A stretch of 64,000 nucleotides of DNA from NCBI RefSeq assembly GCF_041296265.1, contig NC_091695.1:18149001-18213000 (forward strand), in the 5' to 3' direction. A program made the translations under genes and the position numbers. The notes under the pieces were generated by a model that ran no database searches, was not told the DNA's origin, and saw nothing but the letters and a program-made list of their open reading frames with translations. Below, piece after piece: positions 24,793 through 36,060 of this stretch (position 1 is its first letter; each line of letters starts with the position of its first letter). This stretch comes from Equus caballus (Eukaryota > Chordata > Mammalia > Perissodactyla > Equidae).

Positions 24793-26039
24793 AGGAATTT
24801 AAAAATGTGAACAAAGAGAACAGATTAGTGGCTACCAGGGGAAAGGTGGGGTGGGGGTGGACACAAAGGGTGAAGTGGTGCACCTACAACACGAATGACA
24901 AACATTAATGTACAACTGAAATTTTGCAAGATTGCAACCTATCATTAACTCAATAAAAAATTTAAAAAATAAATAAATAAAATAAAGTAGAGGAAGATGG
25001 GCACAGATGTTAGCTCAGGGCCAGTCTTCCTTAGTAAAAAGGGAAGGATTGGCAGAAGTTAGCTCAGGGTTAACCTTCCTCAAAAAATTAAAACTACAAT
25101 GAGCTATTCTTTCACCCCCATCAGGTTGTATGGGTTGTATGGTTGTAATTAATAAGACAGGAAAGAATAAGTGTTGGAGAGGATCTGGAGAGAAAGGAAC
25201 CCTCGTACACTGCTGGTGGGAGTGCAAACTGGGGCAGCCACTATGGAAAATGGTGTGGAGATTCCTAAAAATATTAAGAACAGAACTACCATATGATCCA
25301 GCTATTCCACTGCCGGGTGTTTTTCCAAAGAACATGAAGACACGACTGCATAAAGATAGATGAAACCCTTTGTCCATCGCAGCAATATTGACAATAGGCA
25401 ATATTGGAAGCAACCTAGGTGCCCAAGGGATGAATGGTTAAAGAAGATTTGCTATATATATACACAGGGGAATACTACTCAGCCATAAGAAATGATGAAA
25501 TCCAGCCATTTGTGACAACATGTCTGGATCTTGAGGCTATTATGCTAAGTGAAATAAGTCAGAGGGAGAAAGTCAAATGTTGTATGATCTCATTCATAAG
25601 TAGCAGGTAAAAATGAAAAACAAACACAGAGAGATTGGATTGGTGGTTACCAGAAGGGAAGGGGGTGGGAGGATTGGGAAAGGGGTAATTAGGCACATGT
25701 GTCTGATGAAGGATTGTAATTAGTCTTTGGGTAGTGAACATGACGTGATCTACACAGAAATCAAAATATATTATGATGTACACTGAGATTTATATAATGT
25801 TATAAACCAATGTTATCCTAATAAAAAAATTAAAACTAAAAGAAAGAAAGGAAAAGTTTTTATTTTAACTTCACTCATTCGTTCTCCAGTGCTCTTTGTT
25901 TATGTAGATCTGAGTTTCTAACCTGTTTAATTTACTTTCTCTCAGAAGAACTTATTTAACATTTCTTGCAGGCAGATCTACTCGTGACAAATTCAATTAA
26001 TTTTTGATTGTCTAAAAAGATGTATTTTTTCTTTCTGTG

Positions 26040-26335
26040 TATAATGTGATGATTTAATATATATACACATTATGAAATGATTATCATGATCAATTTAATT
26101 AAAATCTCCTTCAGCTCACATAGTTACAATTTCTTTTGTGTGAGGTGAAAACACTTAAGATCTGCTCTCTTTCCAAATTCCTTTTAAACAATATAATAGT
26201 ATTAACTATAGTCACCATGTTGTACACCGGGTCCTCAGAACTTATTCATATTTATACCTTTTGAGCAACATCTCCCCATTTCTATGGCTCTACAGCAGCC
26301 ACCATTCTACACTCTGATTCTATGATTTTGACTAC
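26040..26335 (-). mobile_element. L1 3'-UTR fragment nested in the HAL1-type element
   Basis: 'cattatgaaatgattatcatgatcaa', 'gtattaactatagtcaccatgttgtac' and 'gagcaacatctccccatttc' fit the reverse strand of an L1M-type 3' UTR. The same text recurs at 44330-44640. It ends where the HAL1-type ORF1 resumes. Confidence 0.65.
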
Positions 26336-26393
26336 TTTTCTTCTTCATTTTTGAAGGATAATTTCACAGGGTACAGAATTTTAGGGTTTTTTT

Positions 26394-26412
26394 CTCTCTC
26401 TCTCTCTCTCTC
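26394..26412 (+). repeat. (TC)n microsatellite
   Basis: Nine to ten CT units just before the LTR-like insert. Confidence 0.9.
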
Positions 26413-26492
26413 ACTAATTTATTTCACTCCACTCACCCCTTGCTTGCATGGTTTCTGAGGAGAAGTTTGATACAGTTCTTTTCTTTGTTCCT

Positions 26493-27124
26493 TGTTGTGG
26501 TGGTCTCAGCCTATTGATAGTGATTGAGAGTGATGACTCACCCAGGCTCATATTACTTGTAGCAAGTCCCCATGGATATTTGCCCCACTGAAACCAAAGT
26601 TGTGGCTGGACCAGGCTTTCTGATTTTTATTATAATTTCAGGACACAGTTCAGCAAAAACCACCAGGGAACTGTAAAGAACAAGATGTATTGCTCAGTGG
26701 TCTTGAAGCGTTCATGGCACACTCAAGGGATGCACAGAAAGGTCACAGGTAGAGACAGAGAGAGAGCAGACCTGGTGCTCTGCCTTCAATAGGGTCTGAG
26801 GATGGGTATCTAGAGTTCAGTGGTTTCATTATTTACTGGCTAATTTAACATATAATAGTGGGAATTAGGGCATGGGCAGTAAGAAGTGGAGTTTCTCAAG
26901 TGGTTAGTTATCTAGGATACTCAGGACTTTCTGAAAGAGGAAACTTCATGTGTAGGGTTGGCCTAATTTCTTATCTGGTTGTTTTCCTAGTAGCTGTGTC
27001 ACATAACAGGCAATATGTTTATTCAAGATGAATGTCTTTTGAAATGAATACCTTGGCAATCAAATCTTAATTACAAGCACTTACACTACAATCAAAGAGC
27101 TTAATGTCAGGTGCTTACACTTCA
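26493..27124 (+). mobile_element. Candidate solo LTR (family not recognised)
   Basis: A 632-bp insert that begins TG (tgttgtggtggtctcag) and ends CA (gcttacacttca), with near-matching 5-bp flanks ttcct (26488-26492) and ctcct (27125-27129). The L1/HAL1 ORF1 text is continuous once it is removed. TG...CA ends with a 5-bp duplication suggest an ERVL- or MaLR-like LTR. Strand is uncertain. No internal coding part is attached. It is a fossil. Confidence 0.45.
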
Positions 27125-28540
27125 CTCCTCTATAGGTAAGATCTTTCCTCTGGCTTCTTTCAAGACGTTAAAATTTACTTTTGAGTTTTTGAAGTTTGAA
27201 TACGATACACCCTGGTATAATTTTTTGTTTGTGTTTTGGCATTTATCCTAGGAGGTCTTCTCTGAGTGCCTATAATCCATGGTTTTGTGTCTAACATTAG
27301 TTTGGGGGAAACTCTCAGTCATTTTTGCTTCAAATGTTATCTCTGTTCCTTTCATTTTTTCTTTTTTTCTCATATTTGCAGGACACATATGTTACACATT
27401 TTGTAGTTGTCCCATGGTTTTTGGATAATCTGTTCTGGTTTTTTTTTTTTTTTTTGGTCTTTTTTTTCTTTTTGATTTTCAGTTTTGGAAATTTCTATTG
27501 TGATATCCTCAGGCTCAGAGCTTCTTTCTTCAGCCATATCTAGTCTACAAATGAGCCAATCAAAGGCATTCTTGATTTCTGTCACAGTGTTTTTGATCTC
27601 TAGCATTTCTTTCAGATTCTTTCTTAGGATTTCTATCTCTTCTTACATTATCCATCTGTACTTACTTGTCTACTTTTTCCTTAAAGCCCTTATTATTAAT
27701 TATAGTTTAAAAATTTCCTGGTCTAACAACATTTCTTCCATATCTGACTCTGACTCTGATACTTTTTCAGTCTCTTCAAATTGCGTTTTTGTCTTTAGTG
27801 TGCATTGTAATTTTTTGTTGAAATGTGGATGTGATGTACTGGGTGAAAAAAACCTGGTATATACACCTTTAATAGTGCAGTAGTAAGGTATTGAGCAGGG
27901 AGAGTGCTCTATAATTCCATCGTAAAGTCTCAGTCTTTGGTGAGCCCATGGCCTTGGATTGTGTAGTTCAGCAGTGCTTCTCAGTTCCTCCCCAGTCCTC
28001 ACTTATGTGGGAAAAGATGGCTAGAAGAGGCTAGAATTGAGTATTTCATTTCCTCAGGGTATATTAGGCACTGATAAAATCACAGCAGGTTAGGCTGCGG
28101 TAAAATGGTTTCTCCTGAGGGCAGGCCTTGTTAAGAAGAACAGAGGGCTCTGAGGTATTTAACAAACTCGTTCTTTTCCCACCCCCTGCCAGAAGCAGAG
28201 GAATATTTTTCTCCTATACTTACTGTGTGGAATTACTAGAGTTCCTAGAGTTAAAACTCACAAAATTATGGAAAATATCACCCCATGTGATTGGGTCCCC
28301 CTGGAGTTTTTGTCTTTGGACTTGTCCACATCAAGCCTCTGGCAATCCATCAGTTACACTTCAGGTTTTCCTATCCTGGCAGTGGCTCCCATGGGGGTTT
28401 CTGCTCATGGGTTTCTGCTCTGCTAAGTTGTGATTATCTGTAACTGTCTGTGTCTCTAGTTTTAGGGAGAGTGGTTTGCTCTGTAAACTCATTTCTCTTA
28501 CAGATCAAGAAGAGTTATTGATTTTTTAATTTATTCAGCT

Positions 28541-28636
28541 TTCTACTTATTGTTAGGAGAGTGTAACAATTTCTACTATTCGTCATTAGGAGGGAGTAGT
28601 GATTTGCACTACTTGTTGTCAGGAAGGAGTAGCAAT
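28541..28636 (+). repeat. Three tandem ~33-bp units at the L1/HAL1 5' end
   Basis: Units at 28541-28570, 28571-28603 and 28604-28636 share ctact-tgtnnttagga-ggagtag-gattt wording with several differences. They lie in the 5' leader of the reverse-oriented element. The leader normally carries this motif once. Confidence 0.6.
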
Positions 28637-28689
28637 TTCTAAGCTCCTTACATGCCAAACTGGAACCAGAAGCGTCCTTACGATATTTT

Positions 28690-29215
28690 GAAAGAATTTT
28701 AAATGAAATCCAAATTCCTTACCAAGAGCTGTACTGCCCAGTATGGTATGGTTCCTGTCCATCTCTTACACCTCAGTTCTTTCCTCTCTATTTCCCGTTC
28801 CCCTTCAGGCACAATGATCTTTCTGTGCCTTGAACTTGCCAAACTCTTTTCAAAGTTGGAGCTTTTAACATGTAACAGTACTTCCCATGGTAACAACTTT
28901 TCTTCCTTTGGATTTGAGCTTAAATATTACCTTTAAAAAGGGTCTTCTCTGATTACCTTATCCACAATAGTTTATCCTTCTGATTTTCTGTCACAGTACC
29001 CCTTTGTTGTCTTATTAGCAATGATCACAGTTTATAATTACTTTAAGTTATTCCCCTTTTTATTGTCAGACTCTATTACAAGTGTATAAGATAAATACAG
29101 TCAGAATTTTTATCCTTAGTTTTTTCCCTGTTTTATTAACTGCTGTGTACATAGCTCATAGCATAGAATCTGGCACAAAATAGATGCTCAATTTAAAAAA
29201 ATGAATAATTGGATA
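28690..29215 (+). mobile_element. L2 LINE 3' end (unit A)
   Basis: Typical L2 3' text: ttaaatattacctttaaaaaggg...tctctgattacc near 28920-28960, ttgtcagactctattacaag near 29065, and ctggcacaaaatagatgctcaat near 29170-29190. The counterparts are in unit B (51180-51960) and unit C (60690-61220). The copy predates the duplications. Confidence 0.8.
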
Positions 29216-30319
29216 AATAACTAATTATTACAACTAACTGTAGATAAAATTTTAACATATACAACCCCAACCTTATAGACAGAAAATACTGGATATTAGA
29301 TAAAAGGAAAGAAAATCTTGTTATGGCAAGATGGGAAATAAGTGACAAATTCATCTCTTTGGAACAAAATGACAGGGCTGGCATTTTAGTCTCAACTGGC
29401 AATATGTCCATAATGATTCTGAGGCTATTTTTTTCTCCTTGTTGCATCCTACTTACATTAGTTATGTGATTGGTCTAACAGGTTTTGCTTTTAAATATAG
29501 ATGTTCTTTTAAAATTTTGTGGAAAATCCCAGTGAGTTTAATTAGACAACAATCAGTCTTGGACACATTCCAATTGCGGGACTCCATGATGTCATTAGAC
29601 TGTATAAAATCATCATGATCTTTGCCCATATTAGGTGGAAGATGCTATCTTTTTAAGAACTGATATGTTTATTTCAGGAGATTCTTTATTAGACTTAAAC
29701 TCTTATATAAAAAAAGCACAAGAAAGTCTTCTCCAATCTCAAGTTTAACTATTGGCCATATCAACACAATAGAGTGAGACGGATTAAATGTTTGAGTGAC
29801 AGTTATTCTTTATTGATGGTACTAGAAAAGAAGTTACTAGAAACAGTCTTTATGGTAAAATAGCTAGTTGCTATCATCTTATGTAGATATAGGAATTGTT
29901 TGCATTTTTGATAAATTATACTAATGTGAAACTTTTATTTTTCTTGTGGTAACAAGATTTCTTTGAAATATAGCTACAATGCAAGTAGTAATTTCCTGAA
30001 CTATTCCAAATTATCTGTATAGAAATTGGGTAGAAAAGGGCATATGTAATAAAATGTATCCTTAAGGAATAATGTGGCTTTTTGCCTTCTGTGGGGAAAG
30101 TAGATGGAAGAGGATTTTCCAGCTCTTTATGAGTATGGTTAAAAGTCTTCCTTCAAACTGTGAACAAGCTTCAAAAAGGTAAGACTTTAATAGTTAATAG
30201 TAGAAACCAGGCTTCGCAGTTGTGTGAATTTCTTTATTACACAGGAAATTATAATGTTTGAGTTTATAAGAATTGAAAAGTTTAAAAACCTTCTGCTGGC
30301 AGTACAGGGAATTTGAAGT

Positions 30320-30480
30320 ACATCAAACTTAGATTCCAATTCCAGATCTGTCACTTAAAATTATGTAACTTTGGAAAAATTAATTATATTCTGAGCCTCA
30401 GTATTTTTAACTATTAAATGGGCATAAAGATCCTTATTATTGTAAACATGATGTGATAAATTAAATATAATTTTACGTAT
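30320..30480 (+). mobile_element. MIR SINE (unit A)
   Basis: gatctgtcacttaaaattatgtaactttgg, ctgagcctcagtatttt and aaatgggcataaa follow the MIR core. Counterparts are at 52985-53130 and 62270-62420. Confidence 0.8.
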
Positions 30481-31830
30481 GTACATATTTATATGTATAT
30501 ATGTGTGTATATATATACTTATATATTTGTGTGTGTGTATATATATATATAACATGTATGTATGCATTGACATAGCATCTAATACATAGCTTTGCATAAC
30601 AAATGAAATGACAGGTGTTCTTGTAATGTTAGCATTTCCTTTCATTAAAATATTTTTATCTATTTCAATGGAAACAACAGAACAAAAATATTTGTTTTCT
30701 CACCCTGTTTATTTTTTTTCATTTCAGAGGGATATAAACTTATGATACATGCTGATATGCTTAAATTGATGCTTCATATATTTTATAAAAAATGAAGATT
30801 GGTTATTCATGTTGGCCCAAGAACTGTGTTACATATGATTTCTTATATTTTAGCTTTTAAGATGCTTACAAAAACTCAGTAAGTACCTATCATAATTTCA
30901 TTTCACATTTATGCAAATTATGACTCAGAGTAATGACTGTTGCTTTTTTCAAGGAGCTAAAGCTAGATTTAGAGAAATATAATTTACTGGTTTTGAAATT
31001 TCTTCCACAACCAGATATGATATATCTATTTTATTAAACATGGGTACTATAGACATTTGTGTAACATAAAACTGTTTATGCATATATTAATGATAATATT
31101 TATGTAAAAGTCCAGTACAATAAGGCTTTTTGGCTTTCATGACATATAAACTCGGTCTCATGAGTAAGAAGAGACATTTGTAAGCAGATGTAATAGTCAA
31201 TTAGTTAAATGTAGACTTCCGCAAGGGAAGATCAATATCACAGAGAAATATGTGGAAAAAAATTAGAAAGTCACTCGTCAGGATTTATATGATACTTATC
31301 ATGAATATATTAAAACCTTTTTAAAATGAAATCAGAAGTCATCTTATAGCCTTAAGACATATATTTATCTAGAAAAATAGGAGACTGATAGTGAAAAGGT
31401 TATACCTCAGTCACCCCCACCATTTCTGTCTTCTGATGATATGATCCTTGGCTTAGACCCTGAGCCTCAGTGAATTATTGGACACTCTGTGATTCTAGGT
31501 ATCTGAACAGCATGAAACAATGTGTTCAATACACACTTATCAAGTGAATGAATAAGTAATTATTAAACTTAGAATACACTCTTCCACAATATTTGCCATT
31601 ATTTTAGAGATAAACTGCTTCTCACCTCTGAAATTAGCATCTATGAAAGAGTTCATGAACTACAAAGATGGAAAAACACTTTGGATATTTGAGGAAAAGT
31701 ATAGAGTCTTAAGCAGAATGAATACGGAGAATTGTAAGATATGAGTTTGGGGAAATAGCCAGGGTTCTTACTAATGCAGGGGCTTGTCAGCCAAAGTATC
31801 CCAGGAGATTGGATTTTGTTGAGTGCAGGA
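30481..31830. other. Unit A-specific non-coding stretch
   Basis: AT-rich sequence absent from units B and C. It opens with a TATATG/TGTGTA-type microsatellite (30478-30560) and may hold a decayed reverse MIR near 30830-31000. No gene is seen. Confidence 0.5.
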
Positions 31831-32429
31831 TAGATTCACTGTAGGGGTTTTGAACAGGGGAGTGATATGATCTGAATAAGATTTAAAGAGGATCTTTTTT
31901 AGGCTGCTTCTTGAGAATAGATTCCCCAAGGCTAGAAGAAAAGCAGACAAACTTGCAGGAGGCTATTGTAGTAGACCATGAAAGTAATGAGTGTGGTGGT
32001 AATGACCAAATTTGTAATATATTTTAAAGGGAGCATCAATAGGACTTCTTAAATTTGTCAATAGAAAAATTAAGAATAAAAGACTAAAGGATACGCTCAG
32101 ATTTAAATTCTGAACAGTAGCATGAAAGATGGTACCATTGAATTAGATAGGGAACACTTAGGAAATAGGTTTGTTATAGAATATTAAACATTTAGCTTTA
32201 TACTAAATTTATACCATTAGATAGAGATACCAATTAGAAAGTTTCATATCCAAGTTTGAAAACTAGGAGAGAGATAGGGGATTTAGGCACCCAATTTTAG
32301 AGTGCTGTAGCATTTGTAGTTCAGGAAAAGGAGGATCTGAGTAAACACACTAAGAAAGAAGTTTTAGTGAATTGGTAGGCTATCTGGGTTAGTGATAGTT
32401 ATTGGATAAAACACTATGTCAGATGACAT

Positions 32430-33185
32430 ATTTAAGGTTCCATCATGTACTCCTAAAATTCGTATATTGATGTCCTAACCCCCAGTGCCTCAGAATGTGA
32501 CTTTATTTAGGGATAGGTTCTTTAGAGAGGTAATGAAGTTAACATAAGATCATCAGGATGGCCACTAATCCAACATGACTGATGTTTTTATTTAAAGGGG
32601 AAATTGGGATGCAGATATGCTTAGAGGGGGACCACCCTATGAACATAAAAATGGTCATCTACAAGCCAAGAAAAGAGGCCCAGAACAGCTCCTTCCCTCG
32701 CCATCTTTAGAAGGAAGCAACACTGCCAATACCTTGAATTTGAATTTCTAGCATCCAGAATGGTGAGATGATAAGTTTCTATTGTTTAGGCTGCTCAGTT
32801 TTTGCTACTTTGTTATGGCAGCTCTAGCAAACTATTAAAGATTTAGTACTGAGAAGTGGAGATGCTCCTGCAATAAATTCCAAAAAATGTTCATGTAGCT
32901 TTGGTATTGGATAATGGGTATATGCTGACAGAAAAAGCCTATGCCTTGTGAGACTGTCGGTAGAAATATGGACATCAAAAGTTGAATCTAGTGAGGCCTC
33001 AGGAAGGACAGAAGAATGCTATAGAAAAAAATTATAATCTGAGAGAATACATATATCATCATGAACAGAATGTTGCTAGAAATGTGAATTTTAAAGCTGA
33101 AGTCTCAATTGGAAATGAACATCTTTTTAGAAACTGGAGGAAGGGCAATTATTGTTATAGAGTTGTAGCCCTAGCAACTAGTACA
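32430..33185 (+). mobile_element. ERVL-MaLR fossil (MLT1-type LTR plus part of the internal region)
   Basis: The LTR part, about 32430-32845, follows the MLT1 consensus (ctaacccccagtgcctcagaa, catctacaagccaag, tttgttatggcagctctagc). It is followed to about 33185 by text of the MaLR internal region (ttggtattggataatggg, ggtagaaatatggacat, gaaactggaggaagggcaa). It is incomplete, old and without coding capacity. It is present in unit A only. Confidence 0.8.
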
Positions 33186-33289
33186 GTGACCTTTAGTCTA
33201 TAGGCTTCCATTCATAATTTATACTACTGACTTTGAATATGTAAATTATCTTAAGTGATTCTTAAGTTTTCCACTTTTGTGATGTTATA

Positions 33290-33620
33290 CACGGTGCATC
33301 ATTTTATGGAATTCCCTTCCCGTTCTCTCTTGTCCTCTCACATCTCCCTTAAACTCATCTGAAGCATCACTTCCTCTGGGAAGCATTCCAACATCCCAGT
33401 TTGACTTAAATGTTCTTGAGTACAACATGAATATACTTATAATCATATTTATTACATTGGTCTTTAATTGTCTGACCCCATGATTATATGTCAAATCACT
33501 GAGAGTAGGGAACCAGTCTTATTCAACATGGTAAAACCAATATCTATGGCAAATTGTTTGACACAAATATATCCCTCATAATGATTCCTTGATTGTATGA
33601 ATAAATAAAACATTAATCTT
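33290..33620 (+). mobile_element. L2 LINE 3' end upstream of OR4A (unit A)
   Basis: tcacttcctctgggaagcattcc, tcaaatcactgagagtagggaacc and gattgtatgaataaataaaac are L2 3' features. The same piece lies just upstream of the OR in units B (53820-54150) and C (63070-63400). Confidence 0.75.
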
Positions 33621-33693
33621 AAATACTTTTAAAGGTGTGTTTTCATGTTTTATAGGTAAACTAATAACTGAAATCAGCTTTGATAAAGAATAG

Positions 33694-34620
33694 ATGGAAC
33701 CAAGGAGGAATGTGACTTATTTTGTCCTCTTGGGCCTCACAGAAAATCCAAAGGAGCAGAAAGTCCTTTCTGTTTTGTTTTTGCTCTTCTATATTTTGAC
33801 CATGGTAGGCACTTTCTCATTGTCATGACTGTAACTTTTAGTAAGACTCTGAGATCACCCATGTGCTTCTTTCTCGCTAGCCTATCACTTATGGATGTCA
33901 TGTATTCTTCAGTCATTTCCCCCAAACTGATTTCAGACTTGTACTTTGGGGAAAATACCATATGCTTCAAATTTTGTATGATCCAGCTGTTTACAGGGCA
34001 CTTTTTTGGTGGATCAGAGATCTTTCTTCTGTTGGTGATGGCCTATGACCGCTATGTCGCTATTTGTAAGCCCTTGCATTATTTAGTTATCATGAGGCAA
34101 TGGGTGTGTGTTATGCTGCTAGTAGTGTGTTGAGTTGGAGGTTTTCTTCACTCAGTAATGCAACTTAGTGCTATTTACAGACTTCCATTCTGTGGCCCCA
34201 ATATCATTGATCACTTTATCTGTGACATGTACCCTTTATTGAAACTCACCTGTACTGACACATGTCATTGGCCTCTTAGTGGTGGCCAATGGAGGGCTGA
34301 TCTGCATTATTGTGTTTCTGCTCTTACTCATCTCTTATGGTGTCATCTTGAACTCTCTAAAGAACATTAGTTAGGAAGGGAGGCGGAAAGCCCTCCAGAC
34401 CTGTGGCTCCCATATCGTTGTACTTGTCTTCTTCTTTGTTCCCTGTATTTTGATGTATGCAAGACCTGCTAAGACCTTCCCTATTGACAAATCATTGAGT
34501 GTGTTTTATATGGTCATAACCCCCATGCTGAATCCACTAATATATACTCTAAGAAATTCAGACATGACTAATGCTATGAAGAAGCTCTGGAGAAGAAACA
34601 TCATATCTCATATTAAATAA
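33694..34620 (+). pseudogene. Olfactory receptor pseudogene, OR4A47-like (unit A)
   Basis: A single coding exon of near normal length. ATG at 33694 ([22 protein letters not shown]) is preceded by a candidate splice acceptor (ttcatgttttatag, ending about 33655). Lesions are a base loss near 33811 at the GN of TM1, a TGA at 34131-34133 in TM4 where unit C has TGT, a deletion near 34265 in the DTYIIGLL segment, and a TAG near 34373 replacing the glutamine before EGR. Between them the protein is recognisable: SPMCFFLA in TM2, [15 protein letters not shown] fully intact, [47 protein letters not shown] and MKKLW, with TAA at 34618-34620. Wording is closest to OR4A47 from memory. Compared with unit C it has lost function. 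Confidence 0.92.
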
Positions 34621-35245
34621 GTTTATCATTCATGATGAAGAGAATCATTTGACTTTAGGGCTGGTCTCCTTGGAATCCAAGAGTCTTTGAACTGATTCAC
34701 CCATCCCTTTCCTTTAAAGCATTTATCATAATTATAATAAAGAATTAAGTGTATGATTAGGTTATAGCAGAGTCTCTCTGCTATAATACCAGCTCTATAA
34801 TGTCTTTTCACCTCACCCAGAACCATGTAAGTCATGTATAGAGGGGAGTCAATAAATAATATGTAATGAATGAAATTTTTATAGTTACACTGATTTTTAA
34901 TCAATTTATGCATTTCTATTTTTAATTTTTTGAGAGAGTTTTATTTTTTGGTTAGATTCCTGTCTTTTTTATTATTTTACTAGTTAAAACATCTAATAGT
35001 ATATAGAATATCCTATTTATTTAATTTCAGTTGCAATATATATAAAATATTTAGAATGTAACTTTTAAGCTTTTTAAAATAAATTGAAATTGCAATATAG
35101 TACAATAATAATATAAAAATATAAACTACATGAAATTATATAAGTGAAAAATAAATGTCTATTCCATCCTTCATTAATGCTCCCCAGTGTTCCTCCCCTG
35201 AGTAGTCATAAAAGACTGTCTTAAGGTTCTCCAAGTATTAATCTT
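34621..35245. other. OR4A 3' flank shared with unit B
   Basis: No gene. gaggggagtcaataaataatatg (34840-34863) and tttttactagttaaaac-type text recur at 55600-55770, marking the common 3' flank. The AATAAA within agtcaataaataat (about 34852) is conserved in both units and could be the OR polyadenylation site. Confidence 0.55.
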
Positions 35246-36060
35246 TGCAAATGCAAGCATATTTATATATGTGTGTGTGTACGTCTGTATGTAAATACTT
35301 ATACTGTACTACTCAACATCTTGCAGATATTTCCATACAAATCCATATAGATATAACTCATTCTTAGCTATTTTCAAACTCTGTGATATTCCCTTATAAT
35401 AATACTAGAATTAATGTATCCAGTATTCTCCATATTATTTCTGATCTTTTTCTGTGACATATAATTCTGTAATATATATATACATGTTTTTCATATGTGT
35501 TCCTAGAATCCTTACTTTCTAGAAGTAGAATTTTGTGCCTAGGGTATATGTATGTAAAATGTTGGCATTCATAATTACTGCCAAAATGCCATCCATGAGG
35601 TTGTACCAAGCACACTTCCACCCACAGTCTTTGAGACTGCCTGTTTGTCCACATTCTCAATAACCAGTGCTCAGTAAGCATTTATGCTATATAACAATCT
35701 AATTCATTAAAGAAATTATAATTAATTTGTGTACTTTAACTGAAAAAATTTAAATATAATTGATGTAAGCATCTTTTCACATGTTTAAAGTTATTTGAAT
35801 GTCTTTATCATTGAATTGTCTATAAATGTTTTTTAATTTATTTTCTTTGATTGGTGGTCTTTTCCATACTAATTTTTATAAGGAATTATATGCTAAGGAA
35901 ATGATCTCTTTTATATACTATTTTTCTGATTTGTAATTTGATTTTCACTTTCTTATGCTATGCAGAATTGTTTTTTACCATGTAGAGTTTTTTAGTATTT
36001 ACCTAGTCAGATTTATGATTTTTTTGGGTTTTTGCATCTTCCTCAAAATATTTCTCTCCT

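Larger units (their letters stand above)
19030..25000 (+). mobile_element. Younger L1 LINE (about 5.9 kb), perfect 19-bp target-site duplication
   Basis: The L1 occupies 19049-24981 between identical 19-bp copies, ataaagtagaggaagatgg, at 19030-19048 and 24982-25000. These copies are ERE sequence, so the target was the SINE. It contains a CpG-rich 5' UTR (19049-19640), ORF1, spacer, ORF2 from 20962, and a 3' UTR ending in an A/T-rich tail (aaataaataaataaaat). It shares its 3' UTR with the insertion at 937-1638. The exact duplication, the retained CpGs and long open stretches make it the youngest large element here, although both ORFs now carry lesions. Its start lacks the YY1-like site, so the very 5' end may be missing. 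Confidence 0.95.
18989..25084 (+). mobile_element. ERE SINE (5'-truncated) split by a younger L1
   Basis: The ERE middle (18989-19048, cactgcttgttaagccatgc...gcatcccacatataaagtagag) and its end (25001-25084, gcacagatgttagctcaggg...aaccttcctcaaaaaa) flank the younger L1. The SINE is itself flanked by a 14-bp direct repeat in the older L1: aaatcaaaattaca at 18975-18988 and aaattaaaactaca at 25085-25098. It is therefore the middle layer of the nest. Confidence 0.9.
14158..25845 (+). mobile_element. Older L1 LINE, host of a nested ERE and younger L1
   Basis: L1 sequence runs 14158-18988 (ORF1, spacer, ORF2 up to the start of the C-terminal region) and resumes at 25085-25845 (knuckle, C terminus, 3' UTR with 'tataatgttataaaccaatgtta' and A-rich tail). 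Joined without insertions it is about 5.3 kb. It lacks the 5' UTR. The 3' UTR belongs to an older L1MA-like group than the L1 inside it. ORF1 and ORF2 are both broken many times. The left end cuts a MER5A-like relic. It is interrupted by an ERE at 15324-15566 and by the ERE/L1 nest at 18989-25084. Confidence 0.88.
25850..28660 (-). mobile_element. Old L1/HAL1-type ORF1 and 5' region, with two insertions
   Basis: Reverse-strand text follows the old L1/HAL1 ORF1 pattern: 25930-26040 ('catttcttgcaggcagatct' type), continuing at 26336 ('tcatttttgaaggataatttcac'), then 27125-27480 ('atgttacacattttgtagttgtccc'), and ending with the 5' leader near 28500-28660 ('ccttacatgccaaactgg'). It is interrupted at about 26040-26335 by an L1 3'-UTR piece and at 26493-27124 by an LTR-like insert. 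No ORF2 is attached, which fits HAL1 (an L1 relative with only ORF1) but could also be a cut L1. Coding sense is lost. Confidence 0.6.
28690..35245 (+). repeat. OR4A duplication unit A
   Basis: The first of three units that carry, in the same order, an L2 3' end, a conserved block around ttagtcttggaca (29557), MIR, a block around gttttgaacag (31840), a second L2 3' end, and an OR4A-like receptor exon, with shared text beyond the OR to about 35245. Units B (51180-56200 and beyond) and C (60690-64000+) match it by eye throughout. Unit A alone has about 1.35 kb extra at 30480-31830 and a MaLR piece at 32430-33185. Confidence 0.8.

Noticed and set aside
25015-25413. 132-codon minus-strand frame
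   Set aside because: It is the antisense of ERE end plus L1 C-terminal sequence.
27485-27883. 132-codon forward frame, Ser-rich
   Set aside because: Antisense of the old L1/HAL1 ORF1; the matching minus frames encode coiled-coil-like ORF1 text.
28541-28636. CRISPR-like direct repeats
   Set aside because: Only three diverged adjacent units without spacers, in a mammalian genome.
30361-30645. 94-codon minus-strand frame rich in H, Y and I
   Set aside because: Made by a TATATG/TGTGTA microsatellite and a MIR.
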